64,000 bases of DNA from Zantedeschia hybrid cultivar (GCA_030544215.1 JARZZO010000002.1:29945395-30009394); one strand, 5' to 3'. Positions 35,169 to 48,528 are shown, counted from the stretch's first letter. The notes: a model not told the origin generated them from the letters alone. Numbers and translations: made by a program.

Positions 35169-36955
35169 TCCACTTTTAGTCTGTTGTTCTGTTGGTCCTC
35201 ACTGTTGTTAGGTAGCATTGGGAGATGCATATTTGACGTGGTTTTCCTAAATCAATTTTGGGGTCTTTTTTCATATAGTACATATTTGAATTTGAAAATG
35301 GGAAGAGTGGAATCACGTTTGGAAAGATTAATAGGAGTGCACAGATTTTGGGAGAAGTTTACCCTTATACCCTTAATTTTTAAATTAAAATATCAAATTT
35401 CATGGGTGCTATGGTCTTCTCTTCTTAAAGGTACCATTTCCAATGATTAAAAATCTATTTTAATCATTGAAAAGCTCATAAAATATAGCTTCTGGAGATT
35501 TTCAAACTTTCACCCCAAATGTGTCTATCTCACTGTTCTCACTGGATTTTAGAGTGGTCCTAAAGTGGAGGAGATTTTGGGTCGTTTGGAAACAAGAGTG
35601 AGAAAGATGCTGATTCCAATGATTGGAATCTGATCCACATGGGTTCCCAATGATGCTTTATGTCTTGATAATTCAGTGAGGATTTTCTTTGGGGGCTTGG
35701 GATACCTTTTTGGGCTCTTTTCTGTTAACCGAAAGGAATACTCGGGGGGTATCATTTTTCTTCTCCTTTCTGTTTTGTATTGTTTCTCATATTTTTAAGG
35801 AAATGTGGCTTATAAGTTACCTACCAAAAAAAGAAAGAAAAGAATGGGCTACTGGTTGAATTTTAATCATGGAAAAAGGGTGTGAAATTTTATTTGGTTT
35901 CCCAATACCAGATCTGTAGACCACTGGTTGAATTTTAATCATGGGAAAAGGGTGTGAAATTTTGTTTGGTTTCACAAACCAGATCCAAGGTTTATTATTA
36001 TATTCTACTGAAAAATATTGATAAACTAAAAAAATAAGCATAATTCTTCTGAATGTGCTTGTTCAGTTGTAGATCAGGTACACCTGTTTCTCCACTTAAA
36101 AAAAGAGTCATTTTTATCATTGGATGTGAAAGACTGTATTGTTCAAAAAGGATCGGCCCTTTTTCATTATTTATTATCTATACTTAACTTATTACATAGA
36201 TAACAATTTTTCATAACATAAAAAAAAGTTTCTTACCTAACAAACAAAAAAGTATATTGTATTGATTTGTTTTATGCAAATCCCATATAGTCTTTCTTTG
36301 TACTAGAAAAGAAAATTTCCTTTGATAATAATCTTTTCCTATTCTAGTTTATTTTATGCTTTTTCTTTTTCGTATCTCTATTACATACAAATACAATATT
36401 CAAATAAATAAAAAACTAGTATTGATTGTTTTGTTATCTTTATTTTATAGCCCCATTTGAATCTGTGTTTACGGTATCTATTACCACTAATAAAAAGAAA
36501 CTGATTGCCATTCAGTGGATCTGAATTCTAGGAATTCTTAAGCTTGATGAAACAAGCTCAAAGAAAGGACCCTGTGGATATAGTAAGATATCCAGATCTT
36601 CAGTGATTTTTGAGGTTGAAGGCAGTTTGTTATATCATTGGTAAATAAATAGAAAGTGGATGGCATAAAACTGGATGATGCCTTTCCAGTTTCAATTGGT
36701 ATGCACACCCGAGTTTCAGTTTGGTGGAATGTAATCCTGAAAGTTTATCTACATGCAGTATTCCCTTCATGCCAAGCAACTTGAACTGTCTCCTGTTATG
36801 TTTCTTGTAAGTGGTGGCCCTTGTATAGTATACAAGGTAGTCTTGCTTTTTGATACTTGGACATCCTTATCTAAGACAATAGTGCATGGGTTATTTTTTG
36901 CTTCCTTTCTGGCAGCATTCTCTGAATTAGTGTTATTTCAAAAATTGTCTTTTAG
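35169..36955 (+). other. CAT9-like giant intron, last part
   Basis: No coding signal. It includes a 72-bp direct duplication (copies beginning ACTGGTTGAATTTTAATCAT at 35851 and 35923). It is AT-rich with poly(T)/poly(A) tracts between 36100 and 36430. It ends in the acceptor GTCTTTTAG at 36955. Confidence 0.6.
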
Positions 36956-37045
36956 GTTCATGAAGATCCATCAGGTTTCTCTTGTCCTGGAGTTCCGATT
37001 GTGCCTGCTGTATCGATCTTTGTCAATATATTCCTGTTTGCTCAG
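36956..37045 (+). CDS. CAT9: CAT9-like transporter, distant exon
   Basis: A 30-codon phase-0 exon, preceded by TTTTAG and followed by GTTTGG. It encodes VHEDPSGFSCPGVPIVPAVS then IFVNIFLFAQ, the extracellular turn and start of a late membrane helix in CAT9-type transporters, where FSCPGVPIVP is characteristic. It fits directly after ALHIRQ of the exon ending at 23254. The next expected residues in the family are LH, and the first bases after the last AG in this window are CTGCATG (63994 on). The remaining C terminus must lie outside. Confidence 0.85.
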
Positions 37046-38339
<1,294 letters not shown>

Positions 38340-38940
38340 ATGGTGACGGTCTAGGATTCAGGAGTGGTGACGGCCCTAGAAGCCATTGTTCTCCATTTGT
38401 TTGCAAATTGAATAAAGTGCTTATTGGGCTGCGTTTTTTCCATGACGAGGTCGAATAGGGTAGGAGGCAAGCTAGTCATATGGTTGAATTGTGCTATGAA
38501 CCTCACGGAGACCATATCGAAATTGATGAGATCAGAAGCAGATAGTGAGGAGAACCATTTGGGGGCCTCACCCTCCAAGGATTTGTGGAACAAGTGGACT
38601 AAAAGGACTGGTCATACAACCATTGATGGGAATCCATCAGGAATCCAGACAAGTGGTGATGAGGGTCAGTTGTCCCATCATACTTCCTCTACTCGGGAGC
38701 TTTGAAACGTGATGGAAAGTAAGCAGGGGAAAGTTTGCAGTAATTTAGGAGGGAGGCTGGGACAAAGTCATGTTCTTGGCCATCAGCCGACAAACAATGG
38801 TTTCCACCTTTTGCTTGGACATATATTCAACCTGTCTAGGTGGTTCACCTACTTGGAGTGCTGGACTGGCCGAGGGGGGCTGAATGATATTCTGAGTATT
38901 CTGAAGAGTTTTCTAAGGAGGAGCCTTGTTGGATGAACCT
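38340..38940 (-). pseudogene. Ty3/gypsy gag relic
   Basis: On the - strand, MFHKSLEGEAPKWFSSLSAS then SVRFIAQFNHM and FIQFANKWRTM match the retrotransposon gag domain (family F..SL.G.A..WF..L...I.S...L...F...F). Upstream frames (to about 38940) are shifted and continue gag. No zinc knuckle or pol follows to the left. It is a truncated relic. Confidence 0.78.
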
Positions 38941-39845
38941 TGGAATGGAGTCTTTTGAAGAGTTACATTTTGGACGGAGTAGGTCTTGCCAATGATATAT
39001 CGTGATGGGCAAATGACATGCCGTGGGCAGCGGGGAACAAGTAGAGAAGGATGGAAAATCTAGAAGAGGGAAATATTGGGAAAGAGTGGGGTTGGGGTCG
39101 AGGGTTGTTTGGGCTTTTGACTTAAATAGGATCCCTTAGTGTAGAGTAATGAGTTGTAGAGGCCAATGGATGCAATGTGTGAATGAATGGATCACATTGC
39201 AATCTGCTTGAAGGTGTTGTATTGTATCTATATTAAGGAGATCTTACCAAGGCCATTTCTATCAATTCACGACAATCAGATGGCAAGAGTTAATTTTGAC
39301 CAATAATGATGAACTACTGGGTGTTGTGGCCCATGTTGGTTTGATATAGAGCATTCCACCACATTCATGTATATATTGATCACATCCCTATGGCAGTTGG
39401 TTCTAGGATGAACCATCTGCCCAGATTGTGGGTTCTATAGGCAGGCCCTGTTTTCTTTCACTTTTTCTTGCCTTTTCAACCAAGATGAACCTTAAATAGG
39501 AGGTTTTTTTTTTCTTTTGATGTGACCCAACTGATCTAAACCAGCTCCATGCAGTCATGTTCACACATGTAAAGGCCAGAATTGACAGAATGTCTGATCC
39601 TACAGTACATTTTAAAGGATATGCAAAGAGTTAAGTGACATTCACTTGGTTGATGTAGCAAGGGTATTCTAGTCATATTTTGTAGCATACCAAAACATAT
39701 TTATGCTGATTGGGCCATGAGGAGTTGGATGTGGACTTGTATCACATGCAAAATTAAGCTTTTAGACCGTTGATGAGTGTTGGTATTTATTCTCTCCATT
39801 ATCAACCGTCAAACTCTTTGTATGCTGATGTCTATCTTTTATCAT
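38941..39845. other. No supported features
   Basis: Stop-rich in all frames, with no terminal repeats seen. It separates a gypsy gag relic from a copia relic. Confidence 0.4.
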
Positions 39846-40719
39846 TTAAAAGTAGATCAAAATTAATGAGCTACCAATATTAAGACAGAACCTTGGAAAT
39901 TTAAGGCAATCACGAGGAATTATTTTACTCTTGATTTGAACTCCATGTTGAAGATCTCCAATGATGTTCTCCTTGGGATGATCTTTGAGGAAATTCCATT
40001 CCTTAGGTACATCTTCATGTTGTTCTTGCTTCTGTTGTAGTTCTTCCAAAGGTGTTCATCTTTGGTCTTGTCATCTTCTATGTTGATGGCCTTTATTCTC
40101 TTCGCAAGTTACCTGCATTATTGTCATCATCAACATACTCTTCTCTTTCTTTAAAAGATAGATTTGTTTCATCAAACAAAACATATGCAGTTTGTTTAAC
40201 AATTAAAGTCCTTTTATTAAACATTCTATAGCCATTGGGTTTAGAAATATACCCCAAGAACAAACCTTTATCACTCTTGGAGTTTAACTTTTCAATGTTG
40301 TCCTTGCCATTGTTTAAGATGAAGCATTTGCATCTGAATGGCTTTAGATGGCTGACCTTGGGCTTCTTTCTTTTATAAACCTCATATAGAGTCCTCTTAA
40401 GAATTGGTCTGATCATTGCCGTGTTGATGATGCAGTAAGCTATGTTTACTGTGTCTGCCTAGAAGTATCTTGGGAGATTGTTTTATGACAACTTTGTTTT
40501 GGCTACGTTGAGCAGTGTTCAATGTTTTCTTTTTGCTACATCATTCTTTGAGGAGTTCTTTGTATTGAGAAGTTCTATTGAATTTCTTGTTCATTACAGA
40601 ATCTTGTGAACTCAGTATTCTTAAACTCTTTTCCATGATCTGGTCCGATTGTAATGACAGTGAACCTCTGATCCTTATTGCATTACCTCAGAAACCTCTA
40701 TTCTTTTGTTTAGTCTCTA

Positions 40720-41320
40720 CGTAGACTGTGGAATTCCCTATTCATTTACTTTAGGCTTTAATAAATGGAGAGATTTTTCGCATTTTGATTTTGAAGAATT
40801 GATCTGGGACGAAAGGATTCGAACCTTCGAATACCGGGATCAAAACCCGTTGCCTTACTGCTTGGCCGCGTCCCATTTAGATTTCTATCTGAAAAATATT
40901 GAATTTAATTAGCAACAAATTTGAAAAGAAAAAGTCGATGATTCGATTAATTAAAGTATTATTAAATTAAAGGAAAACCGGGGCAGATACGATTAAAATA
41001 CAACAAATTTCTAGCCAGAAAAAAGCGATGTAAAAATTGACAGACTTTTATTTTATTTTATTTTTTTATCAATTCATTTTTTTTCATTCATTAATAATTG
41101 AAGAACCAATATAACCAATATAAATATGGGTGGGGATAAACAGATCCATTTATTTACGATCAAATTATATTTGTTCAATGCACCATTGTCAATATGAATT
41201 GCATGTTGAAAAAAACGAATCAAATTAATTTAATAAATCAAATCAAATAAAACAAATTTGCTAAACTTAAAAAATGCTTCTAAAATGCTTTCCAAAAACA
41301 CCTAGGTGAATCTAGAATAA
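40720..41320. other. Plastid DNA insertion (NUPT)
   Basis: A block of AT-rich, non-copia sequence lying exactly where the copia integrase core should be. It contains an intact plastid-type trnQ and, on its 5' side (40876-41290), AT-rich spacer like that found between trnQ and psbK in chloroplast genomes. The edges are approximate, set by the last recognisable copia codons on each side. Confidence 0.68.
40804..40875 (-). tRNA. trnQ-UUG: tRNA-Gln(UUG), plastid-derived
   Basis: On the - strand the 72-nt gene starts TGGGACGCGGCCAAGCAG and ends TTCGAATCCTTTCGTCCCA plus the discriminator G. The acceptor stem pairs fully (TGGGACG with CGTCCCA), the T-loop is TTCGAAT, and the anticodon loop TTTTGAT gives TTG (complement of 40841-40843). 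It differs from usual chloroplast trnQ at a few positions. No CCA is encoded. In the nucleus it is probably a silent fossil. Confidence 0.88.
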
Positions 41321-42721
41321 TTCTTTTTACTTAGGCTTGTAGTTCTCATTGTTCTGAATAGATCGAAGTGTATTAGCCTCCAGGGTCTTGGAAGTAGTGA
41401 CCATTATCATGGATTGGAAACTACTCTTGGTTTGCTTGTCCTTTGCACATGTTGCACACATTATTGCATTCTTCATTTTCATCTTGAGTAGACCTTCTAC
41501 TAAGTTATGCTTAATAAATTTTTGAATAATTCCATGACTAGCATGACTTAGTCTTCTATGTACGGATCTAACTCTTCTAACTTCTTGGCTGCAAGGCACA
41601 CATTTTGATCTTTTAGCTTACTTAGGTATCGGTACATACAAGTTTCTATCCTTGTGTACGTTGAATATTACTTTATGTTCTTTAGTGATTATATAATCGG
41701 TTGTGACCTTGTGTCCTTTGTCATGCAAATGGCTGATGTTGAGGAGCTTGTGCTTCAGCCCGTCAACACATAGCCCATCTTCTATCAGGTTTACTGACTT
41801 GCTGGCCACTATGCCACTACCCATACCCTTGTCTTTCTTATTGTCTCTATAAGTGATTGGTCTACCTTCAGCTTGCATTATCTTGAATAGGGTCCAGTCA
41901 CCTGTCATATGCCTTGAGCACCCGCTATCTGGGTACCACTTAGATGCTGCAAGGCCATCCCACAAGACAAGGAAAATTACTTGTGGTTTTAGGTACCCAA
42001 ATCTTCTTGGGTCCTTTGAACCTAGTAGTAAGTACAAATCTTTTAGGCATACATCTTCTTGGACTTGGAGGTCCTTAAAGTGTGATCCAATCTGCCACAT
42101 TGAGAACAACAATCAATGATAGAAGCATTTGAACTTGAGCCCGTCTTCAATGAAGTTTTTACAAATCTAGGGATAGGATATTTGTCTTGTGATTTAACAT
42201 ATTTAGAGGCCTTAGGGACAAAGCCAATTCCTTCTTTTCTAGAGTTACCTCTAAGCAATTTAAGCAGAAGTTGGAGAGAGATTTTACCCCTAGCCAACTT
42301 CTCAATAGAGGGTTTTAGATGGAGGGTTTTTTGCATTAACTTATTTTCCGTAGTTTTATCTGAAATTATCAACAATCACCATTTTTCCCATGTTAAATTT
42401 AGAAAGTTCAGCATGTAACTCTTCAAGTTTTAGATCCTTGACCTTGCATAATTGTTGGTTTTCATATTTTAATCTGAAACTTTCAGCAACCAACTCTGTG
42501 TTTTCAGATTTTATGGAATCACTTATAACACTTAGTGATGCGGGACAGCTAACAGACTCACTAGTAGTAGTAGAAATTAGCAACAAGCAATATTTAGATG
42601 GAAGCAGTCTAGTTGCACAATTGTCCAGTTGGATAACCACGCTAGATAACATAAGTAGTTGAGTAATCGCCCCTTTCGAGATGAGAAACGTGGGACCATT
42701 TGGTAGTTGAGGAACTACCAC

Positions 42722-42997
42722 AAGTCTAGGAAATTAGATCTACCCAAAGTCCTGATAGAACTCGAGATCGGTATAATGCGCTCACAACCAACAGTAATGA
42801 TGTATCATAAAGCAAATACGTGACAAGCAAAGTTGTAGTGGGAAGGACTGCACGTACCTCCACGTTGGTGCATGGGAGAAGACCACCTGGTGCTCGTGTA
42901 CCACCCTCCAAATACAATAAAATAATGTCTCATTCCTCGCAGGGAGGTAAAAGACTACAATAAAATAATATGGAGTGGTAAACACAGTAGTTGACAG
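42722..42997. other. Short spacer left of hAT-D
   Basis: No coding signal. It ends in the hAT-D target duplication GTTGACAG (42990-42997). Confidence 0.4.
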
Positions 42998-43283
42998 CAA
43001 GGTTAAGAAACCCGGGATCGGGTCCCGGATCGGCCGGTCCAAAACTGATCGGATCGGCCGATTCCGATCCGAGTAAGTCCGATCCCGGCCGATCCTGGCT
43101 GAGTAAGGCTCGGCTGGTTCGGATAGCAGAAAAAAATAGAAAAAAATATGAAAAAATGTAGGAAAAATATAAAACACAAGTCTAATGCATAATTGTGTTG
43201 AAATACATTGATTTGAAGTACATAAGATGTTGTTGGACAAAAAAACCTTGAATAAACTTACATATATGATTATGAACTTACAT

Positions 43284-46200
43284 TTATTCCAAACGTACAT
43301 TATACTGAATGAACATATGGCTAACATACTCAGCCCATGACATATAGCTATGGTAGTATTGTTCATATTGCATCACATACCGGCTATAGTCATCCGTATT
43401 GGTATAAATGACTGAAAATTGTGGATATTCTAGACAACCCCCTGAATAGTCGGATGTATCAGAATGTTGAGGAGGGTAAACTACATATTCAGTAGGTTGA
43501 CTATACCCTTCGTATGGAGAATATGATGATGCATCTGATAGTTGCTCCTGATATTCCTGAGGAGCTTTACCTTTGTCCTTCCTCCTTGATCTGCTGAATG
43601 TTTGAATGGAAGATTCTTCACGTCCTCCTCTGCTACTATGATGTTCATCTTGGGTAGTATGTGTGTATTCTTCTTCTCCAGTGAATTGAATTGGTGGAAC
43701 TGGGGCTGGGGCACTGGTAGCATCTCCGCCATCCTCAGAACTGTCGGAGCTCGTCTTTGATGTCGAGTCATTTGAGGTTTGATATTGAACCTCATCACTT
43801 GGTTCTGGCGTTTCATCATCTTCCTCGATAGTCTCCAGATTAGCAATTTGAATTCCAGTACCACTCTTCCTTTTGCTTGGTGCTTGTTTTTTGCTCTTCT
43901 GACGTTTTGGAGAAGGAGGTTGAAAATCAGTAAGTAATGGAACATTATCTAACTCACCTTCCGCCCATTCCCGATCATTTGGGTTGAATTCAGGTTCATT
44001 TGAGGTGCTTGCATCAACCCATGCATTTAGTGGATGTTGCTCATCGAACAGCTCATCCAAGTCTATGGGTTCTTCTGCATGTGTCGTCTCTGTGGCTTGT
44101 CCGGAAATTCTCTCTTTCTCCTGCCTTTGAAGGTTCCTTATGAGCTCCAGATTTTTTAGCTTCAACCTCATGTTATAATGACAGAATACTAGCTTCTCTA
44201 GACGGCTCGACTTCAATCTATTCCTTTGCTTGGTGTGAATCAAGCCAAAGGTGCTCCAGTTTCTCTCACAGCCTGATGAAGAGGTTGTTTGATTTAAGAC
44301 CCGAATTGCAACATAGGCTAGATCTTCATACCCATATGCTTTTCCATGATCTAGCCACCAGTCAGCTGTAAATAGAAAATTGGCCATGTCAACAATGTGC
44401 AAGCTATAATTAAAATTTAAGTAGAACATCTAGTTAATAATTTTCAAACCTGGACTCAAAATTTTGGCAGCTCTTTGAGCAGTACTTGTCCCAAAGTGGT
44501 ATAACATCATTCTGTAATCATGCATTTGCTTGCATGCCAATATTGCTCTGTGCTCATCTGCAAGCATACGCTTAATAACAGACTTAGCCCCCATCAACAC
44601 TTCCGAACAACTATCATAGCTATCCTTCTTCCCATCAGTTCTAAACATGTACTGAGGGTTGAAAAAATAACCTAAATAAATAAGTCGAAGTTAGTTATTA
44701 CTTAAGAAAAATGTGTATACAAATAATACATATAGAAAGTTAGTAGCTTACCAGCTGCATGAAGATCGTGATGTAAAGTGTGTTCCCAACGTCTGTCTAT
44801 TATGTCCCACCACTTCACAAAGGTTGTTGGGTTGTTCAGTTGAATGAGCTCCTTAGCTCTGTCCATAGCTTCATATAAATATCCCATATCCGATCTTCTT
44901 TCTCTATCACAAGATTGCAAGACACGGACAAGCGGTTCTACAACATTTAACACCGCTTGCACTCCCCTCCAGAAGGGTCTAGACTGAATTAGATCAGCCA
45001 CTTTCTTACATTTCTCTCTGACCTTAGTTGGTACATGCCGCAATATGTGATTCTCCCAATCTTCCGATGCCACCATCCTAATCAAGTTGTTTTTTTGTTG
45101 ACTTAAACTATCTAGAGAGATATATTGAGATGCAAACCTGGTGGCTCCCGGACGAAGCAACTCTCTTCCATGAGTATGTGTGCGCATGATATCCAGAATG
45201 TTGTTGTGGTTGTAGATGAATGTGGTGATAAATCGACCACTCTTGACCACTCCATCTACCATCGGATCAGAGCAAATGTCTTCCAACATCAAGTCAATAC
45301 AATGAGCAGAACAGGGAACCCAGTATAAATGTTCTCTCTTCTGCATCAACATTTGTCCAGCTAACTTGAACGCGGCTGCATTGTCCGTAACCACTTGGAC
45401 AATCCTTTTTTCGCCCACTTCTTCCACCATTTGATCCATTAATTCACACAGGTACTGGGCATTCTTTATTTTTCCAGATGCATCAATAGACTTCCAAAAT
45501 ACGGTTCCAGCTTTGCAGTAAATTAAGAAGTTGATCATACTTCTTCTTGTTATCCCTGTAAAGTTCCAAACGTGATAAGAAATCAGAAAGAGACCCATTC
45601 TGATTAAGAAAAAATGAAGATAAGATAAGAAACTGAATATAAGATTTATTTACCTGTCCATCTATCGCACATTAAATTGCATCTATACTCATCCCAGATC
45701 CTTTCAAATGATTTAATGTATGTTCGGATGTCATCAACTTCCATATCCAAGTACTTGTTGTATATCTCATATGGAGAAGGTCCCTCAACCCCTTTGCCAA
45801 CTTCTTGTATGGTCTCGATCATGGACTCATAATATGGCCCCTTGGCCGCATTAGTAGGGATACTGTTATAGAAAAATCACCTAGATGTAGCTCTCCTTAT
45901 CTTCTCCTTACAAAGTTTTAAGTTCTTGAATGCAGCACTAATAGAAGGTTGTTTATCCCTCTTCTTGGTGAGCAAGGGATCTATTGGACCTACTCTAGGA
46001 TCTCCAGCTCTAGTGAACTCCTGAGGCAGCTCCTCGCATACATTAGTGCTCATGCCGGCACTAGTGCTCCCTTGTGCAGAAGGTGTGGAGTCACTTCCTT
46101 GTCCTCCATATCTTCCAGTGTGCCGAAATAAGTCCTCATCTGCAAAGGACCGCCGGCTTGCTTCCATTGCACGTCGCAATTCAGCTTTAAATGTAAAAGA

Positions 46201-46661
46201 AAAAAAATTAATCTACTATAACTATTTGTCTGAAAACGTTAAATGAAGAACATGAAAATAAGTTAAATAAGAAACTTACTTGTATCCCAATCATCAACAT
46301 TTATAGGTTGATTACTTCCACCAAGCCGGACTCCAGCATCAGACCTTCGCGCTGGTTCAGACAATTCCTCTCGAATTTTCTGTCTTCTTCTGGCAGTACT
46401 TGCTTTGCTTGATTCCTTCTCCTTCATGTAAGTTCGAAATTGGATCATAACCTTTGAAGGAACTCGAACACATGCTGCAACTTCACCTTTTATTCCAGCA
46501 AGATGTTGTTTGAATCGGTAGACCCCGCCAGAGACAACCCGGTTGCAATATTTGCATTGTACCTTTCTTTGGCCCTTGTCCACCGGTGTGCAATGACCCC
46601 AAGCAGGATCAGCACTAGGAGGATTCCCAGATGACCGCTCAGCAGCACCTTGAGATGCCAT
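43284..46661 (-). pseudogene. hAT-D transposase, one nonsense codon
   Basis: DUF659-type hAT transposase, about 1007 codons. Exons on the - strand: 46661-46280 (ATG, BED finger CKYCNRVVSGGV, KQHLAGIKGEVAAC), 46184-45654, 45555-44752 (INFLIYCKAGTVFWKSID, VVTDNAAAFKLAG, CSAHCIDLMLEDI, RFASQYISLDS, LHHDLHAA), 44671-44450 and 44365-43284 (GYEDLAYVAIRVL, SGCERNWSTFGL, FCHYNMRLKLKN, acidic low-complexity tail, end YNVRLE). Splice ends are GT/AG, and phases join cleanly. The only defect I see is TGA at 45879-45877, where relatives have Trp (RWF). It may be a very recent pseudogene, and the enzyme core after the stop is otherwise open. Confidence 0.88.
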
Positions 46662-46829
46662 TCCTTCACAGCATAAGAAGATGAGAGATCGCGGAGCTTG
46701 TAGTAGACTAGAAGTGACCTCGTGGGAGAGATGGAGAGAGAATTGTATGATCAAGAGAGTGGGAGAGAGAGCAAGAATGTTAGGAGGCTCAAAGGGCAAT
46801 TGTGGAGCCTTAGGAGGGCCTTGGGGGGG

Positions 46830-46837
46830 TTTAAATA
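46830..46837 (-). promoter_or_regulatory. TATA-like box of hAT-D transposase
   Basis: On the - strand TATTTAAA is followed by a C-run, the same setting as TATAAAAC in hAT-C. It is about 170 bp upstream of the transposase ATG at 46661. Confidence 0.5.
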
Positions 46838-46901
46838 GACCCCCAAGGCCCAAACTAGCCGTTGCTGGCCGTTTGGGAACGGCCAACAACGGCTAGTTTG
46901 A

Positions 46902-46934
46902 CCCCCAACGGCTAGTCAAACTAGCCGTTGGGGG
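46902..46934. promoter_or_regulatory. Perfect 15-bp inverted repeat in hAT-D
   Basis: CCCCCAACGGCTAGT, a CAA loop, then ACTAGCCGTTGGGGG. It lies between the GATCGG array and the TATA-like box, as in hAT-C (11199-11232). Another AACGGC copy is just inside (46878-46892). It is a candidate binding site for transposase or a regulator. Confidence 0.65.
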
Positions 46935-47120
46935 CCGGGTCGGGCCGATTCGAGCCGACCCGGCCCGATCCGGTCCCGGATCGCCCGATCCGGCTCGGAC
47001 CGGCCGATCCGAGGACTGGACTCGGCCAGGTTACTCGGGATCAGCACGGTCGGCCCAAAACCGCTCCGACTCAGCCGATCCGTGCCGATCCGAGCCGAGT
47101 TTTTAAACCTTGGTTGACAG

Positions 47121-47747
47121 GTCATTACGTCGCTGAGAAGGTGCCTCGGGAAGCGTACTACAAAATTAGTGTGCCGAGATGTTGGCACATAAATTGAGAT
47201 GGTCGATGCGGGTCTCGGGATGTGTGATCGTGGGTCTTCGGTATGCGTACAGAAGTGGCACGCAAAATGAGGCAAAGTCGGGGACGCACCACGTTGGATT
47301 TGGATTGGCCTCGCCGAAACGAAACCGTTGGCGTGAACGACGCGCCAATCGGAGCCCGGAGGAGTTCGGAACGTGGGGAGTGCACTAACGGCTCTTGTTG
47401 CACCCCTGACACCCAGCAACGGGCTTAAAGTGAACCTTGGCTCGGACCCAATAGGACCCTGGCTTAGACCAGGCAGCAGGTGGTTCGGACCACCGGGTCC
47501 TGGTCGAACCAAATAAGGAGGATTAGTTAGGTTCAATAAGACTGGACCCGCTGGGTCCCTATAGGGTTTGAACCAATTCGCAATGGGTTCGGGTGGACCT
47601 GTTTGGCCAGACTTGGCTAAAAGGGTACGAGCCCTTCTTCTTCCCCCCCCCCCCCACTCTTTTACTGTTCCTCTTTCCCTCTCCACCCTAACCCTAACAT
47701 GGTACAAAAGGGAGGCGGGGAGCAAGTTCATGCGTGAAGGGCGTCGG
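47121..47747. other. GC-rich spacer between hAT-D and LTR array
   Basis: No recognised protein. The last 30 bp or so (AGCAAGTTCATG, GAAGGGCG) resemble the sequence just before the right-hand LTR (51773-51797), so this may be the remnant interior of an upstream LTR element. A C-run is at 47645-47655. Confidence 0.4.
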
Positions 47748-48523
47748 TGGCATGGTGCACCAACGCAATCCCGCTGAAGCGGCGATGTTTGGCGGCTAAG
47801 TGTTGGCCAGGTTAAAGGCCTTTAAGTGTAACTAGCTGGGCGGATCTCGGACTATGTCGTTCACCCTTCTGCAACTGGCCGAGGGCCAGTTAACCTGGGA
47901 TGGACCTAAGCGAGGGAGCCTAGGTAAAGGCGTGATACGTGTAGCCGGCATGCTCCAAGCGAAGGTGCATTGCGGTTGCGAGGGTGCCTAGGTGAAGGTG
48001 TGAGGCGTGGAACCGACAGGCCTCGAGTGCAAGTTCACATGGCCATAGCGGGGTGCCTAGGTGAGGTGTTATGCGTACAGTCGACAGGCCCAAGCGAAGG
48101 CCCACCCGACCAAGTGAGGGTGCCTAGACGAGGCGCAGTGTGCGGAGTCGGCAGGCCCCGAGCGAAGGTCGTGCGACCAACGTGCAAGTGCCTAGACAAA
48201 GTGTATGGGCGCAGAGCCGATGGCAAGTGTGGAGGTCTTGGTCGTAAGGCAAGGGCGTCAAGGGCAATGTGTATGGGCGCAAATGCCGGTCGGGTCCGAG
48301 CAACGACCATCCCGCGTATGCCCAACCTGCGCGTATACCTGGGGTTGGTGTGGCGAACCTTTCTGGAAAGATTTGTGCGGAGCCTTTGGGCTGAGCACTT
48401 AGGTGCTGTGGAACTTTGGTATGAAGCGAAAAATTTGTAGGTTGGTCTCGATGTGTGCTTCCGCCATCGGGGCGCCGCACGGCATCGCTGGTAACTTGGG
48501 TTTTCCAAAGTTATACTGTGACA
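47748..48523 (+). repeat. LTR copy 1 (extra, upstream)
   Basis: A 776-bp copy beginning TGGCATGGTGCACC and ending TGTGACA, with TG/CA ends. It is homologous along its length to the LTRs at 48529 and 51798. Only TTGGG separates it from LTR copy 2. It is preceded by sequence like the interior 3' end of the element. Confidence 0.8.
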
Positions 48524-48528
48524 TTGGG

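Larger units (their letters stand above)
39846..42721 (-). mobile_element. Ty1/copia relic (gag to integrase), cut by plastid DNA
   Basis: Domains in order on the - strand: gag with a degenerate zinc knuckle (CSQCGRLDH, about 42115), protease-like WYPDSGCSRHMTGD (about 41930), pre-integrase HRRLSHASHGIIQKF and CATCAKDKQTKSSF (41555-41420), then a break. The integrase core end (PDHGKEFKN, about 40650) and C-terminal part follow (KPFRCKCFILNNGKDN, GLFLGY, FDETNLSF at 40416-40093), then the linker into reverse transcriptase. Reverse transcriptase and RNase H are missing. The integrase core is replaced by plastid-like DNA. Numerous stops and shifts; no LTRs seen. Confidence 0.8.
42998..47112 (-). 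mobile_element. hAT-D transposon, nearly intact
   Basis: A 4115-bp hAT. Left end CAAGGTTAAGAAACCCGG, right end complement of CAAGGTTTAAAAACTCGG, with flanks GTTGACAG at 42990-42997 and 47113-47120 (exact 8-bp duplication). Both ends carry GATCGG/CCGATCC arrays. It encodes a five-exon transposase on the - strand with promoter features in place. It belongs with hAT-C (shared CAAGGT ends, protein, hairpin) and is much better preserved. Confidence 0.95.

Noticed and set aside
40706..40912. 68-codon + strand frame
   Set aside because: It reads through the complement of the plastid trnQ gene.
46916..47731. 271-codon - strand frame
   Set aside because: It runs across the hAT-D end, its target duplication and unrelated flank, so it cannot be an ancestral gene.
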